This document shows positions 13,300 to 21,995 of a stretch of DNA of 38,243 nucleotides, piece after piece. Below the pieces are notes generated by a model. The model was not told the origin of the DNA, did not search any database, and was given only the letters and a program-made list of their open reading frames with translations. Each line of letters opens with the position of its first letter. Position 1 is the first letter of the stretch. The position numbers were made by a program, and so were the translations under genes. The stretch is from Chloroflexota bacterium. GTDB taxonomy: Bacteria; Chloroflexota; Anaerolineae; CG2-30-64-16. Location of the stretch: assembly GCA_026389845.1 (NCBI GenBank), contig JAPLHB010000137.1:1-38243 (forward strand), written 5' to 3'.

Positions 13300-13725
13300 A
13301 TGCCCATCTACGAATACACTTGTCACGACTGCAAGCGCCGCGTGAGTCTGCTGTGGCGCTCGTTTGCCGACGCCGATAACCGCCAGGCGGTATGCCCCCG
13401 CTGCGGCGGCGACCACCTCACCCGCCTGATCTCCCGCGTCTCGGTCGTCCGCTCCGAAGAAAGCCGGCTGGACAACCTGGCCGACCCCAGCGCGTTGAAC
13501 GGGTTGGACGAAAACGACCCCAAGTCGCTGGCCCGCTTCATGCGCAAGATGGCAAGCGAGACCGGCGAAGACCTCGGCCCCGAGTTCGGCGAGGTCGTCG
13601 GTCGCCTGGAAGCCGGCGAAGACCCTGAAGCCATCGAAAAATCCATGCCCGATCTGGCCGGCGAAGACGGCGGCATGGGTATGGACGGGATGGGGATGGG
13701 CGGCGATGATTTCGGCGTGATGTAA
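13300..13725 (+). CDS. FmdB-family zinc-ribbon regulatory protein
   Basis: 141 residues. N-terminal FmdB-type zinc ribbon: MPIYEYTCHDCKRR and CPRCGGDHLTRLISRVS, with cysteines in two CxxC pairs. A helical acidic middle (SLARFMRKMASETGEDLGPEFGEVVGRLEAGEDPEAIEKSMPDL) is followed by a Gly/Met-rich end (GGMGMDGMGMGGDDFGVM). The family is described as putative transcription regulators of formamidase or amide genes, but function is mostly unproven. GGGGGGA precedes the ATG. The stop (13723-13725) is followed one base later by the heptad array. Confidence 0.85.
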   Translation: MPIYEYTCHDCKRRVSLLWRSFADADNRQAVCPRCGGDHLTRLISRVSVVRSEESRLDNLADPSALNGLDENDPKSLARFMRKMASETGEDLGPEFGEVVGRLEAGEDPEAIEKSMPDLAGEDGGMGMDGMGMGGDDFGVM

Positions 13726-13726
13726 A

Positions 13727-13871
13727 ACGTGTTTCGTGGTGCGTGGTGCGTGAGTTTGTCTCTGTGACGAGCTTAAAACGCAACACGCAACACGCAACAC
13801 GCAACACGCAACACGCAACACGCAACACGCAACACGCAACACGCAACACGCAACACGCAACACGCAACACG
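13727..13871. repeat. Heptad array: 13 perfect ACGCAAC copies with a divergent opposing arm
   Basis: 13778-13868 holds 13 uninterrupted copies of the 7-bp unit ACGCAAC, followed by a degenerate ACGGATC at 13869-13875. The left part 13727-13754 has units on the opposite strand (CGTGGTG, CGTGTTT), so the whole can fold back on itself. It fills the space between the convergent stop codons of the FmdB-type gene (+) and the c-di-AMP receptor gene (-); the latter's stop (13874-13876) lies in the last degenerate unit. Confidence 0.9.
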
Positions 13872-13873
13872 GA

Positions 13874-14200
13874 TCACGCCTGCAAAAACTGCTCCACGTT
13901 CATCACAAACACCACCGCGCCGCCGACACTGACCTCAATCGGCTCCGACATCTCCAGTCCTGGCCCTTCCAGCGTGGGCAGCGGCGAGACCCATTGGGTG
14001 CGCCGCCGGCACGTTTGGCGCAGCACCTCGACGGCCTGGGGCACTCGCTGATCCTCTGTGCCGACGAAGAACGTGGTGTTGCCCTCGCGCAGGAAGCCGC
14101 CGGTGGTACCGATCACCGTGGCCCGGAAGCCCGCCTTGGTCAAACGATCCAGCACCTCGCGCGAGTCATCGCTACTGACGATTGCCATGATGAGTTTCAT
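13874..14200 (-). CDS. PII-like cyclic-di-AMP receptor (PstA/DarA family)
   Basis: 108 residues, the normal size for the family, from ATG 14200 with GAGGAGG upstream. Starts MKLIMAIVSSDDSREVLDRL and continues GFRATVIGTTGGFLREGNTTFFVGTED, the conserved core around the c-di-AMP pocket; the long T/B loop is VLRQTCRRRTQWVSPLP. It is a trimeric cytoplasmic signal receptor whose outputs are poorly known. Third gene of the R3H-ATPase/tmk unit, an arrangement resembling the tmk-pstA neighbourhood of Firmicutes. No cyclase gene is in the window. Confidence 0.85.
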   Translation of the reverse strand: MKLIMAIVSSDDSREVLDRLTKAGFRATVIGTTGGFLREGNTTFFVGTEDQRVPQAVEVLRQTCRRRTQWVSPLPTLEGPGLEMSEPIEVSVGGAVVFVMNVEQFLQA

Positions 14201-14227
14201 GCGATCTGCCTCCTCGGAAAAGGTGAA

Positions 14228-14345
14228 ACGCAACGAGTAACGAGTAAAATGTAATGCGCAAACCCAATTGTAACTGCCCGAACGCATAGGTCTGTGGGAT
14301 ATTCCGGCTTTACGTTTTACGTTTTTACGCTACACGCTTCACGCC
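14228..14345. repeat. Degenerate heptad blocks between tmk and the c-di-AMP receptor gene
   Basis: Two blocks flank this 138-base spacer. 14228-14250 contains ACGCAAC joined to ACGAGTA-type units, mixing the two heptads seen elsewhere. 14309-14345 contains TTTACGT/TTTTACG/CTACACG/CTTCACG units and reaches into the stop codon of tmk (14339-14341). The middle is without recognised signals. Confidence 0.5.
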
Positions 14346-14962
14346 AACAGACCCCCTACCCGCTTGCGAATCTCCTCTTGCACCTCATCCACCCCCCGCA
14401 TCGCGTCCAGCACCAGCCAGCGGGATGGCTCGGCCGCGGCGAGGGAAAGGAAGCCGGCATGGACGCGCTCGTGGAACTCCAGCCGCTCCCGCTCCATCCG
14501 ATTCCATTCGCCCTGGTCGCCGCCCTGCTTGCGCCGCAAACCTTCGAGCACCGGCAGATTCAGACAGACGGTCAGGTCGGGGGTCAGGCCGGCGGTGGCG
14601 AAAGTCGTGACCGTGCGCAACAGCGCCAGGTCGAGCTGCCGGCCGTAGCCCTGGTAGGCCAGCGACGAATCGGCGAAGCGGTCGCACAGCACTACGCCGC
14701 CCCGCGCCAGGTGGGGCCGGATGACCTGGCCGACGATCTGGGCGCGGGCGGCCGAGAAGAGCAGGAACTCCGTCTCGGAGCGCATCTCCGTGTTGGCCGG
14801 GTCGAGCAGCAGCCCCCGCACCGCGTCGCCGATGCGCGTGCCGCCCGGCTCGCGGGTCAGCAGCACATCGGCGCCCCGCGCCCGCAGCCACTCCGCCAGC
14901 AGACGTATCTGCGTCGTCTTGCCGCTGCCTTCTGGTCCTTCGAATGTGACGAATAAGCCCAT
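14339..14962 (-). CDS. tmk: Thymidylate kinase
   Basis: 207 residues from ATG 14962, two bases after the preceding stop. P-loop GPEGSGKTT (residues 9-17), TREPGGTRIGDAVR for dTMP binding, CDRFADSSLAYQG (DRF in place of the common DRY) and QGGDQGEWNRMERE in the lid area. It converts dTMP to dTDP. The C-terminus ends in VGGLLA with the TGA lying in a heptad-like repeat block. Co-transcribed with the R3H ATPase upstream. Confidence 0.93.
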   Translation of the reverse strand: MGLFVTFEGPEGSGKTTQIRLLAEWLRARGADVLLTREPGGTRIGDAVRGLLLDPANTEMRSETEFLLFSAARAQIVGQVIRPHLARGGVVLCDRFADSSLAYQGYGRQLDLALLRTVTTFATAGLTPDLTVCLNLPVLEGLRRKQGGDQGEWNRMERERLEFHERVHAGFLSLAAAEPSRWLVLDAMRGVDEVQEEIRKRVGGLLA

Positions 14963-14964
14963 GA

Positions 14965-16617
14965 CTATCCCGGAAAGATCCGTACGCGTCGCCGCGGCTC
15001 GTTGCCGTAGCTGTGCGAGACCAGGTCGGCCGCGCGGGCCATCTCGTGCTGCATCCGACGGATTTCCGCGGTGGCCGGGCGCAACTCCTCGGAGCTGGCC
15101 CCCCCCAGCACCCGGCGGATCGCCTCCTGCGTCTCGGTGACGGCGCGCTCCATCGGATCCTCCTCTTCCACCGTCACGCCGAAGATGTCGCCCAGGCACG
15201 CCTCCATCTGGTTGATCGTGTTGGCGCGCAGCACGTAGACTGGCACGCGGCGGCGCTCGGCCTCGGCGATGGGCTGGGGGTGCTTGCGGTAGTAATTCTT
15301 CAGCGTCACCACCGCGTCCGCGTCTTCTAACGTTTCCACCACTGAGACGGCCACGCCCAGGTTGTGGGATGCCTCCACCATCCGCCCCCGCGCCACCCCG
15401 TAGGGGTAGAGGCGAACCGGCCGGCCGGTTCGAGCCGGTCCGATCGGCCCGGCCGGTTCCTCGACCTCCTGTTCAACACCGCGCGCTGGTGCAACCTCGG
15501 CGTGCGGCCCTTCATGGCGTTTCTCGAACGGGAAACGACCCTCTCCGGCCGCGCCCGGCGCCGTGTAGCCGCGGCCCATCGCCGGCCCGCGCAGCCGTGT
15601 CTCGCTTGAAGGGGCGGCGGGGGGCGCCTGGATGCGCACCTGGCCGCCTACGTCGCGATAGCGGATTTCCGGGGCGGACGGCCGACCACGCAGCATCGCG
15701 TCCACCGCGGCCGCGACGTTGTGGTGTACGGCCATTCGTTGGCGATCCTGGATTTCGATCAACACGTCGAATGTGGGCGGCGCGCGGCGCTCCAACACGG
15801 CCTTCTGCGTGCCGCGGCGACGTGCCTCCTCATCGCTCAACGTCACGCTTTCGATCCCGCCGACCAGATCCGAGAGGGTCGGATTGATCAACAGGTTGTC
15901 CAGGGTGATGCCGTGGGCCGTGCCGACCAGTTGGACGCCGCGCTCGGCGATGGTGCGCGCCGCGGCGGCCTCTTGCTGCCGGCCGATCTCGTCAATGACG
16001 ATCACCTCCGGCATGTGGTTCTCGACCGCCTCGATCATCACCTCGTGCTGAAATTCCGGCGCGGCCACCTGCATCCGCCGCGCCTTGCCGATGGCCGGGT
16101 GTGGGATGTCGCCGTCGCCGCCAATCTCGTTGGAGGTGTCCACGACGACCACGCGCTTCCGGTCGCTCAGGATGCGTGCGGCTTCGCGCAGCAGCGTCGT
16201 CTTGCCCACGCCGGGCTTGCCCAGCAGCAGGATGCTCTGCCCCGACTTGACGATGTCCTCGATAATGTCAATCACCCCGTACACGGCTCGCCCCACGCGG
16301 CAGGTGAGGCCGATGATGCGGCCCTGGCGGTTGCGGATGCACGAGATGCGGTGCAGCGTGCGCTCGATGCCGGCGCGGTTGTCGCCAGTGAACTGGCCGA
16401 TGTGCGAGATGACGTTGTTCAGATCGTCGGCCGTGATTTCGTTCTGGCTGAGCATCACGTTGTGGTCTACGAAGCGCGCCTCCGGCAGCCGGCCGAGATC
16501 CAGGATGACCTCTAGTAAACTGTCGCCCTGGTTGGCGACTCGCAGCGCCTGCTCGACCTGCGGCGGCAGGACGTGAAGAAGCGCCTCCAGGTCATCGGTG
16601 ATACGTTGTTGTTGCAT
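14965..16617 (-). CDS. SpoIIIAA/Ycf45-like AAA ATPase with C-terminal R3H domain
   Basis: 550 residues, start ATG 16617 ([14 protein letters not shown]). N-terminal region like the R3H-associated ATPases and plastid Ycf45; Walker [10 protein letters not shown] (residues 133-141), Walker [10 protein letters not shown], then [16 protein letters not shown] variable linker (about 345-440) leads to a region with [17 protein letters not shown] and the R3H domain at the very end ([26 protein letters not shown]), which binds single-stranded nucleic acid. Function in bacteria is not settled. No strong ribosome site is seen before the ATG; TATAAC lies 7-12 bases upstream, so a leaderless transcript is possible. 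Leads the tmk/c-di-AMP-receptor operon. Confidence 0.85.
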   Translation of the reverse strand: MQQQRITDDLEALLHVLPPQVEQALRVANQGDSLLEVILDLGRLPEARFVDHNVMLSQNEITADDLNNVISHIGQFTGDNRAGIERTLHRISCIRNRQGRIIGLTCRVGRAVYGVIDIIEDIVKSGQSILLLGKPGVGKTTLLREAARILSDRKRVVVVDTSNEIGGDGDIPHPAIGKARRMQVAAPEFQHEVMIEAVENHMPEVIVIDEIGRQQEAAAARTIAERGVQLVGTAHGITLDNLLINPTLSDLVGGIESVTLSDEEARRRGTQKAVLERRAPPTFDVLIEIQDRQRMAVHHNVAAAVDAMLRGRPSAPEIRYRDVGGQVRIQAPPAAPSSETRLRGPAMGRGYTAPGAAGEGRFPFEKRHEGPHAEVAPARGVEQEVEEPAGPIGPARTGRPVRLYPYGVARGRMVEASHNLGVAVSVVETLEDADAVVTLKNYYRKHPQPIAEAERRRVPVYVLRANTINQMEACLGDIFGVTVEEEDPMERAVTETQEAIRRVLGGASSEELRPATAEIRRMQHEMARAADLVSHSYGNEPRRRVRIFPG

Positions 16618-16824
16618 GAGTTTGGTTATACTGCCTCGTGATTTGTGACGTTTCGCCGACCCAGCGCCAGCGTACCCCGCGATTATACGGCAGGCCCGGC
16701 GCGGCGTCAAGACCTGCCTATGTCCACTTGCAGATATACCCGTAGCGCAGTGCCCTGTGTCCGTCTTTTCGCACGTAACGACGCCCACAAGGGACTACCC
16801 TACGCAACGCCGCTCAAATTTCCG

Positions 16825-19800
16825 CTATTCGTGCACCACCCGCGGCAGATACCGGTAGAGCAATGACACGGTCGGCGTCGGGGAAGGCGTCGGCGTCGAG
16901 GAGGGCATCGGCGTTAGGATGGGTTGGTGCCCCAGGTCAAGCGTCACCGTCTCGCCCGCGGCGACCGCGAGGAAGATCGCATGGGGGTAGGGGTGGTAGC
17001 CCGGCGGTGGGCTGACCTCGGCCAGGGTATAGACGCCGGGCGCGACGTCGTCGAAGCGATAGCCGCCGGCCGTCGTTGAGGTCGTCTCGTACCGCTCGAC
17101 GCCAGCCTGGGTCAGCGTCAGGATCGCGGCCGCCAGCCCAGACTCGTCCGCGGCGCGGACGCCATCGCCGTCCAGGTCGTCGAAGATCACACCGGTCAGG
17201 ACGCCGGTGGACGGCGTGGGACTGCCCGTCGCAGTGGGCGAAGGGGGAGGGGTCTGCGTGGCCGTGACCGTCGGCGTGGGGGATGGGGTGGCCGTCGGCG
17301 TGCGGGTCACGGTGGCCGTGGTGGTGGCCGGCGGCGCGGTCGGCGTGACGGTGGGGGTTGGGGTGACGGTCGGTGTCGCGGTGGGCGCGGGCGTGGGCAA
17401 AGCGTAGGCCGCGCCCAGCACGAGCCGGCCGAACTCGGCCGAGCCGCTCACGGTATTGCGTCCGGCCCACACCAGGTAGCTATCGTTCGGCCCGTTGCGG
17501 TCGCCCCCGTCGTCATCGTCCACCAGGCCGATGGTGAAGCCGAGGGCTTTGCCCTCCACCAGCGATCCCGCGCCGAGCGTCGCCGCGGGCAGGGCCAGCT
17601 CGATGTCGTAGCCGCCGGCACGGCGGATCACGGCGACGAGCGCGCCCGGAACCGTGCGAATGCCGAAGTCGGCCAGCGTTGCGTCTGAGGTCACGGTGAG
17701 CTGGTGGTCGTCGCTCCCGTAAGGCAGCCGATCGTACGCGCCGTCCAGGGCCAACTCTATGCCATCGTCGTCCCAGAGGTTCGGGCCGTCCCGCCAGATC
17801 ACGTCGTCATTGACCCGGCCGGCGAAGTAGAGCCAGCCGTCATCCCAAAAACTCAACACCGTAGCCGAGGCATCGGCCAGGGTCGGAATCTCGCCTTGCA
17901 CGGTATCCACCAGCCCAACCTGCACCTGCGCCTGCTCGCCCTGAGTCCACTCGACCAGGTCGCCGTCAATGACGGGCGGTCGCGAGGCGCGGCGGCTAAC
18001 CAGCGTGCGGGGGGTCGGCGTCGCGGTGGGCGTGGCCGAGGCGGTGGGCGTGGCCGAGGGCGTGTAGGTGGCCGAGGGTGTGTAGGTAATCGTCGGCGTC
18101 AGCGTGCGCGTGGGGGTGCGGGTGATCGTCGGCGTGGGTGTGATCGTCGGGGTCGAGGTGGCCGGTGGGGACGGCGGGAGGACGCGGTATTTCAGCAGCA
18201 GCCTGGGGCGCAACGCGGGGTTGGCATACTTGCGGCTGGCAAAGCGCACCTCCATGTTCGTGGGAACCGTGCCCGGCTGTGCCATGACGATCAGGCCGTA
18301 GTTACTCGCCGGGTTCGCCAGCCAGCCGCGAGCCAGGCTCGTGACGGTGAAGGTGTACCATTGACCCGGAAATTGGATCGTCTGGGAGTCGGCGATCGCG
18401 GTGACCTGGTCCGTGCCGATGCCGCGCGCACCGGGCTGCGCCCAACTCTGGCCGGCCGCGGGCCGGTTCCAGGTGGCGGTCGGCTCGTCCCAGGCGCGCA
18501 ACAGGCCGTGGACCTCGCCCTGAAGGTTACGGTCGGTTCGCTCCACTTCAGCCAGGTAGAGACCTACCGACGCTTCCACCAACTCGGCTCCTGTAGGAAG
18601 GGCCGATAGGTCGAAGCGCAACACCGGGACCATGGGGGGTGTCAAAGAGAAATCGAAGCGCAGGCGCAGCAGGGTGTCATTCCCGTAGGCCGTGTCGGGC
18701 GACCATTGGTTCAAGGTCGTGTCGGTCGCGCCCGCGTAGCCGTTGCTCCCAGGTTGCAACACCTTCTCCACGACGACTCCCGTAGGCCGCGACACGTCCA
18801 CCTTATGGATGATCTCGTCCCCGTCGCCCAGGCTCCACACGTGAAAATCGTTGCCGCCGGGCTGCCGGTTGGCGAAGTAGGCGTCGGTCAGGACGAAGGT
18901 CGCCTGCTTCCAGGTCAGGCTGTTGGTCTTGTACACGGCGGCCGCCAGTTTTTCCGGGTTGTCCACGGCATCGTAGCGCAACTGCCAGGCGTCAGTCCCC
19001 TGGTCGTAGTAGGTGACGGTCACGGTGACTTGCGTGCTGTTGCCGTAGATGTAACGGTCATCCGCGTCGAAATACATATCCGGGTTGCCGGTGGCCTGGT
19101 CGGTGCGGCGGGTGTAGCGCCCCTCGGCGGCCGTGCCGACGTTCCACAGGGGCACGGTCTTGCCGCCGGGCGCGCTGTCCTGCTGGTAGAGCCAGTATTC
19201 GAAGTTGCCGCGCTGGGGGAACCAGGTGGCCTGGGTTTCCCGCATCGCGGCCCAGACGCTCGGCGTGTTGGTGATCGTCCGGCCCAGGTAGGTATCGGCA
19301 AATTTGAGCAGGTCTTGCCGGTCGGCCGCCGTGACCAGGGCGGTGTCCAGCACCAGGTAGTCGGCGTGCTTGTTCAGCGCGCTGTAGATGCTCCACATAG
19401 AGTCGGTGCGGCCGCGCATACTGCCGTTTTGGTTCTCGTAGCCTTCCCAGCCGGTCGCCACGCTGCCGCCCCAGTTGAAGATCGGGTCGTAGTTGCCGGT
19501 GGCGTAATACGACAGGGTTGGATCGTCAATGATCGCGTCTTCGGTGTCGGGTTTGAGGCCGTCATGCTTCAGCCCCACGCCGCGGCTCGCCGCGTAATCA
19601 GTAAAGGTGCGGCGCTCGATGCGGTCTTCGAAAAATGGAGCGAACTGGAGCATGATCTGCTTGTGTGGAAACGCAGCGATGTAGGTGTCAATGACCCATT
19701 TGACGGTGTCAATCCACACCTGGCTAGTGAGCCCGGCGCTTTTCAGACAGTTGAAGTAGCCGCTTTCGGCTGGGGCGGTCTCGCCATAGATGCCGGCGCT

Positions 19801-20340
19801 CATCTCCACCCAGGCAATGCGTGGATCGCTGTCGTAGCGTTGACCCACGGCAGCCACGAAGGCGCCGAAGGCGCGCTGGTAGGCGGGATCCCAGTAACGC
19901 GGGATTTCGACGCCGGAGCAGGTGAGGACCGACGTGGGGGCTTGCTGCTTGACGTGCGCGGGCACGTAGCTGCCGCCGCAGCACTGGCCGTCGTAACTGT
20001 TCACCCGTAGACCGACGACTTTGCCCAGGGCCGCCTCGTCGCCGATCCACTGATTCGGCCAGCTCCAGTCATAGACGCCTGGGCCGGTCTCGATGCTTTT
20101 CCACGGAAAGAGGACGTGACCGCCCCGGATGGGGTAAGTCGTCGGGCTGAGATTCAGGTAGTCGTAAAAGACGTAGACCCCCGCATACGCGGCCGGCCCG
20201 ACGGTGATGGCATCTGGCCCGGCGGCTGCCTGGTCAACGGCCGGCCGGCCGCTTGCCGTCACCGAGGTGGTGATGGCCGCGAGGGCCAGGAAGGCCAGGG
20301 CAAGCAGGAAGATGCGCGGCCGAAAGACGCTGATGTGCAC
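16825..20340 (-). CDS. Secreted glycosidase-like protein with DNRLRE, CBM9-like and SdrD-B domains
   Basis: 1171 residues from GTG 20340 (GGAG six bases upstream; a TTG at 20352 overlaps that site and is less likely). Signal peptide at residues 5-32. About 35-520: TIM-barrel-like glycosidase fold (GGHVLFPWKSIETGPGVYDW, WVEMSAGIYGET with a candidate catalytic Glu) plus a beta-sandwich. 522-720: DNRLRE-type domain (RLRFDFS, LLRAWDEPTATWNRP). Thr/Pro stalk, CBM9-like sugar-binding domain (about 780-977), second stalk, SdrD-B/CNA-B-like domain with calcium site DDLDGDG (1042-1140), a last stalk and tail YRYLPRVVHE. Paralogue of the gene at 28697. Last gene of the surface cluster, 16 bases after a GT39-like gene. 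Substrate unknown. Confidence 0.75.
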   Translation of the reverse strand: MHISVFRPRIFLLALAFLALAAITTSVTASGRPAVDQAAAGPDAITVGPAAYAGVYVFYDYLNLSPTTYPIRGGHVLFPWKSIETGPGVYDWSWPNQWIGDEAALGKVVGLRVNSYDGQCCGGSYVPAHVKQQAPTSVLTCSGVEIPRYWDPAYQRAFGAFVAAVGQRYDSDPRIAWVEMSAGIYGETAPAESGYFNCLKSAGLTSQVWIDTVKWVIDTYIAAFPHKQIMLQFAPFFEDRIERRTFTDYAASRGVGLKHDGLKPDTEDAIIDDPTLSYYATGNYDPIFNWGGSVATGWEGYENQNGSMRGRTDSMWSIYSALNKHADYLVLDTALVTAADRQDLLKFADTYLGRTITNTPSVWAAMRETQATWFPQRGNFEYWLYQQDSAPGGKTVPLWNVGTAAEGRYTRRTDQATGNPDMYFDADDRYIYGNSTQVTVTVTYYDQGTDAWQLRYDAVDNPEKLAAAVYKTNSLTWKQATFVLTDAYFANRQPGGNDFHVWSLGDGDEIIHKVDVSRPTGVVVEKVLQPGSNGYAGATDTTLNQWSPDTAYGNDTLLRLRFDFSLTPPMVPVLRFDLSALPTGAELVEASVGLYLAEVERTDRNLQGEVHGLLRAWDEPTATWNRPAAGQSWAQPGARGIGTDQVTAIADSQTIQFPGQWYTFTVTSLARGWLANPASNYGLIVMAQPGTVPTNMEVRFASRKYANPALRPRLLLKYRVLPPSPPATSTPTITPTPTITRTPTRTLTPTITYTPSATYTPSATPTASATPTATPTPRTLVSRRASRPPVIDGDLVEWTQGEQAQVQVGLVDTVQGEIPTLADASATVLSFWDDGWLYFAGRVNDDVIWRDGPNLWDDDGIELALDGAYDRLPYGSDDHQLTVTSDATLADFGIRTVPGALVAVIRRAGGYDIELALPAATLGAGSLVEGKALGFTIGLVDDDDGGDRNGPNDSYLVWAGRNTVSGSAEFGRLVLGAAYALPTPAPTATPTVTPTPTVTPTAPPATTTATVTRTPTATPSPTPTVTATQTPPPSPTATGSPTPSTGVLTGVIFDDLDGDGVRAADESGLAAAILTLTQAGVERYETTSTTAGGYRFDDVAPGVYTLAEVSPPPGYHPYPHAIFLAVAAGETVTLDLGHQPILTPMPSSTPTPSPTPTVSLLYRYLPRVVHE

Positions 20341-20356
20341 GCTGGACTCCAAAAAA

Positions 20357-21901
20357 CTACCGCACTACCCGGTAGACGTACCATTTCTCGTAGGGGATGA
20401 CGCCATCCCGGTGCAGCCAGTGCAAGACCCGGTAGAGCAGCAGCTCGCTCACCCCTTGCGGCTCGTCCGTATACAGCAGCGTGAGGCGATCCCGGACTTC
20501 GTCAATGGCGAGACGCCAACTGCCGCCCTCGGACGTGACCAGATCGGGGGTAAAGGCGACGTAGACGTTGCGGTCGGCGTAGGCTGCGAGCATGTCCGGC
20601 GTCACCTTGTCGGCCTTCGGGACTTCGATCTGGGCGGGTGCGTCGCGGGTGACGGCTGACGCCACACTCTCCAGCGTGTAGACGACGTCCCCTGGCCGCA
20701 AATAGCCGTCCAGGCGCGTGAAAACGCGATCGCGCAGTTCGTGGAGCGCCCGCGAGCTTTGGATGGTTTGGAAGCTGATCTCGAACAGGCCGTAGGCCAG
20801 CAGCGCCAGGGCCACGCCAAAGGCGAGCAGCCAGCCCACGGGCCGTCGGCGCAGCCACTCCCCGATGGCCTGGATGCCCAGCGGCAGCCAGATGAAGCAC
20901 GGGATGATGGCGGGGATGGCGTAGCGGTTCGAGAAGAACGCGTAGAACGGCAGCAGGACGATAAACGAAACCAGGAAGAGCACCAGGTAGGTCGCCATGG
21001 GCCGGCCGATGACCCGAAACGAGCGCACCAGACCGAGCGCCGCGATGGGGGTGAGGGGGAGAAACAGTCCGCGAAAATCCAGGAACATGTAGCGAATGTA
21101 GCCGGGCAACTGCCATTCGTGCCCGCTCCCCATATCCTTGAAGAAGAAGCTCAGCCCGAAGATCGGATGCGCCGACGTGTAGCTGATCGCTAACGGGCTG
21201 CCCATGTAGCGGACGTTGTAGATGAGTTGAGGGACGTAAGGGATGACCGCCAGCGCCACGCCGACCAGATGCCACTTGACATACCGGCGGGTGTCCCAGA
21301 CGAAGTACAGATAGGCCAGGAAAAAGAACCCGCTGGCATACCGCAGGCTGACGGCCAGGGATGCCATCAGATAGCCCAGCCACAGGTCGAGCGGACGCCG
21401 GTGTTTGGTGAAGCGGAAATGGCAATACACCATGGCGACCGTAAACAGGACGGTCGGAATATCAGAGAACACCTGCGTCGCGTAACGCAGGAATGGATAC
21501 GACAGGACGAACAGCAGGCTGATGAATCCCGCCGATCGCGGTGACGTATACTCCAGGTTGATCCGGTAGATGAGGGCGGCCGAGAGCAGGAGCGAAATCC
21601 CCGACAGTATCAGGCCAAAGGTGCGCACGTCCAGGTGCAAGAAGAGCGGGATTACCAGGAAATAAGCATAGAGGATGTTGCGGTGCTGGAAACCGGTGTC
21701 TCCGGTGCGGTACAACGTCTTCGCCGATTGCAGCCAGTCGTAGGGGTCGGCCTGGAGGGTGCGATCGGCCAGGAAAACGAGCAGAGCCGCCCCTGCAGCC
21801 AGCACAATCAGCAACGGGATGTACTGCCGCCAGTCTCGGCGTTGCACTGGCGCTCCCGCCAGCGGGGATCGCGCGACAGAAACCATCATCTCATTCACCA
21901 C
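20357..21901 (-). CDS. GT39/PMT-like membrane glycosyltransferase
   Basis: 514 residues with about ten to twelve membrane helices. The first extracytoplasmic loop carries ADPYDWLQSAKTLYRTGD with an acidic residue where GT-C enzymes bind metal or lipid-phosphate sugar; the C-terminal ~110 residues form a soluble domain. GT-C enzymes of this type transfer sugars from polyprenyl-phosphate donors on the outer face. The start is uncertain: GTG at 21901 with AGGTG upstream, or ATG at 21889/21886. Directly followed (16 bases) by the secreted glycosidase-like gene. It might glycosylate the Thr-rich stalks or extend a glycan; neither is proven. Confidence 0.7.
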   Translation of the reverse strand: MVNEMMVSVARSPLAGAPVQRRDWRQYIPLLIVLAAGAALLVFLADRTLQADPYDWLQSAKTLYRTGDTGFQHRNILYAYFLVIPLFLHLDVRTFGLILSGISLLLSAALIYRINLEYTSPRSAGFISLLFVLSYPFLRYATQVFSDIPTVLFTVAMVYCHFRFTKHRRPLDLWLGYLMASLAVSLRYASGFFFLAYLYFVWDTRRYVKWHLVGVALAVIPYVPQLIYNVRYMGSPLAISYTSAHPIFGLSFFFKDMGSGHEWQLPGYIRYMFLDFRGLFLPLTPIAALGLVRSFRVIGRPMATYLVLFLVSFIVLLPFYAFFSNRYAIPAIIPCFIWLPLGIQAIGEWLRRRPVGWLLAFGVALALLAYGLFEISFQTIQSSRALHELRDRVFTRLDGYLRPGDVVYTLESVASAVTRDAPAQIEVPKADKVTPDMLAAYADRNVYVAFTPDLVTSEGGSWRLAIDEVRDRLTLLYTDEPQGVSELLLYRVLHWLHRDGVIPYEKWYVYRVVR

Positions 21902-21995
21902 AGATGCACCTGGCCGCCGCCGCGGGTAAAGTAAAAGCCGGCCGTGAAAACATCCAGCGGGTCGAACTGCTCATCAGACCTATGCTACACAAAAA

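Noticed and set aside
13778..13868. Tandem array considered as CRISPR
   Set aside because: The unit is 7 bases with no spacers between copies and no cas genes are near.
15369..15887. Plus-strand Arg/Pro-rich frame opposite the R3H ATPase gene
   Set aside because: Composition is typical of a high-GC shadow frame and the opposite strand has Walker motifs and an R3H domain.
16618..16824. Search for a tRNA or small RNA between the surface cluster and the R3H-ATPase gene
   Set aside because: No cloverleaf, T-loop motif or clear stem pair was found in this 207-base spacer.
18001..18170. Periodic GTGGGCGT-like DNA as a separate repeat element
   Set aside because: The periodicity is explained by Thr-Pro/Thr-Ala codons of the stalk in the glycosidase-like protein.
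18706..20010. Long plus-strand open frame (434 codons) opposite the secreted glycosidase-like gene
   Set aside because: It is an antisense shadow in high-GC DNA: no domain, no start signals, and the minus-strand frame has clear signal peptide and domain homology.
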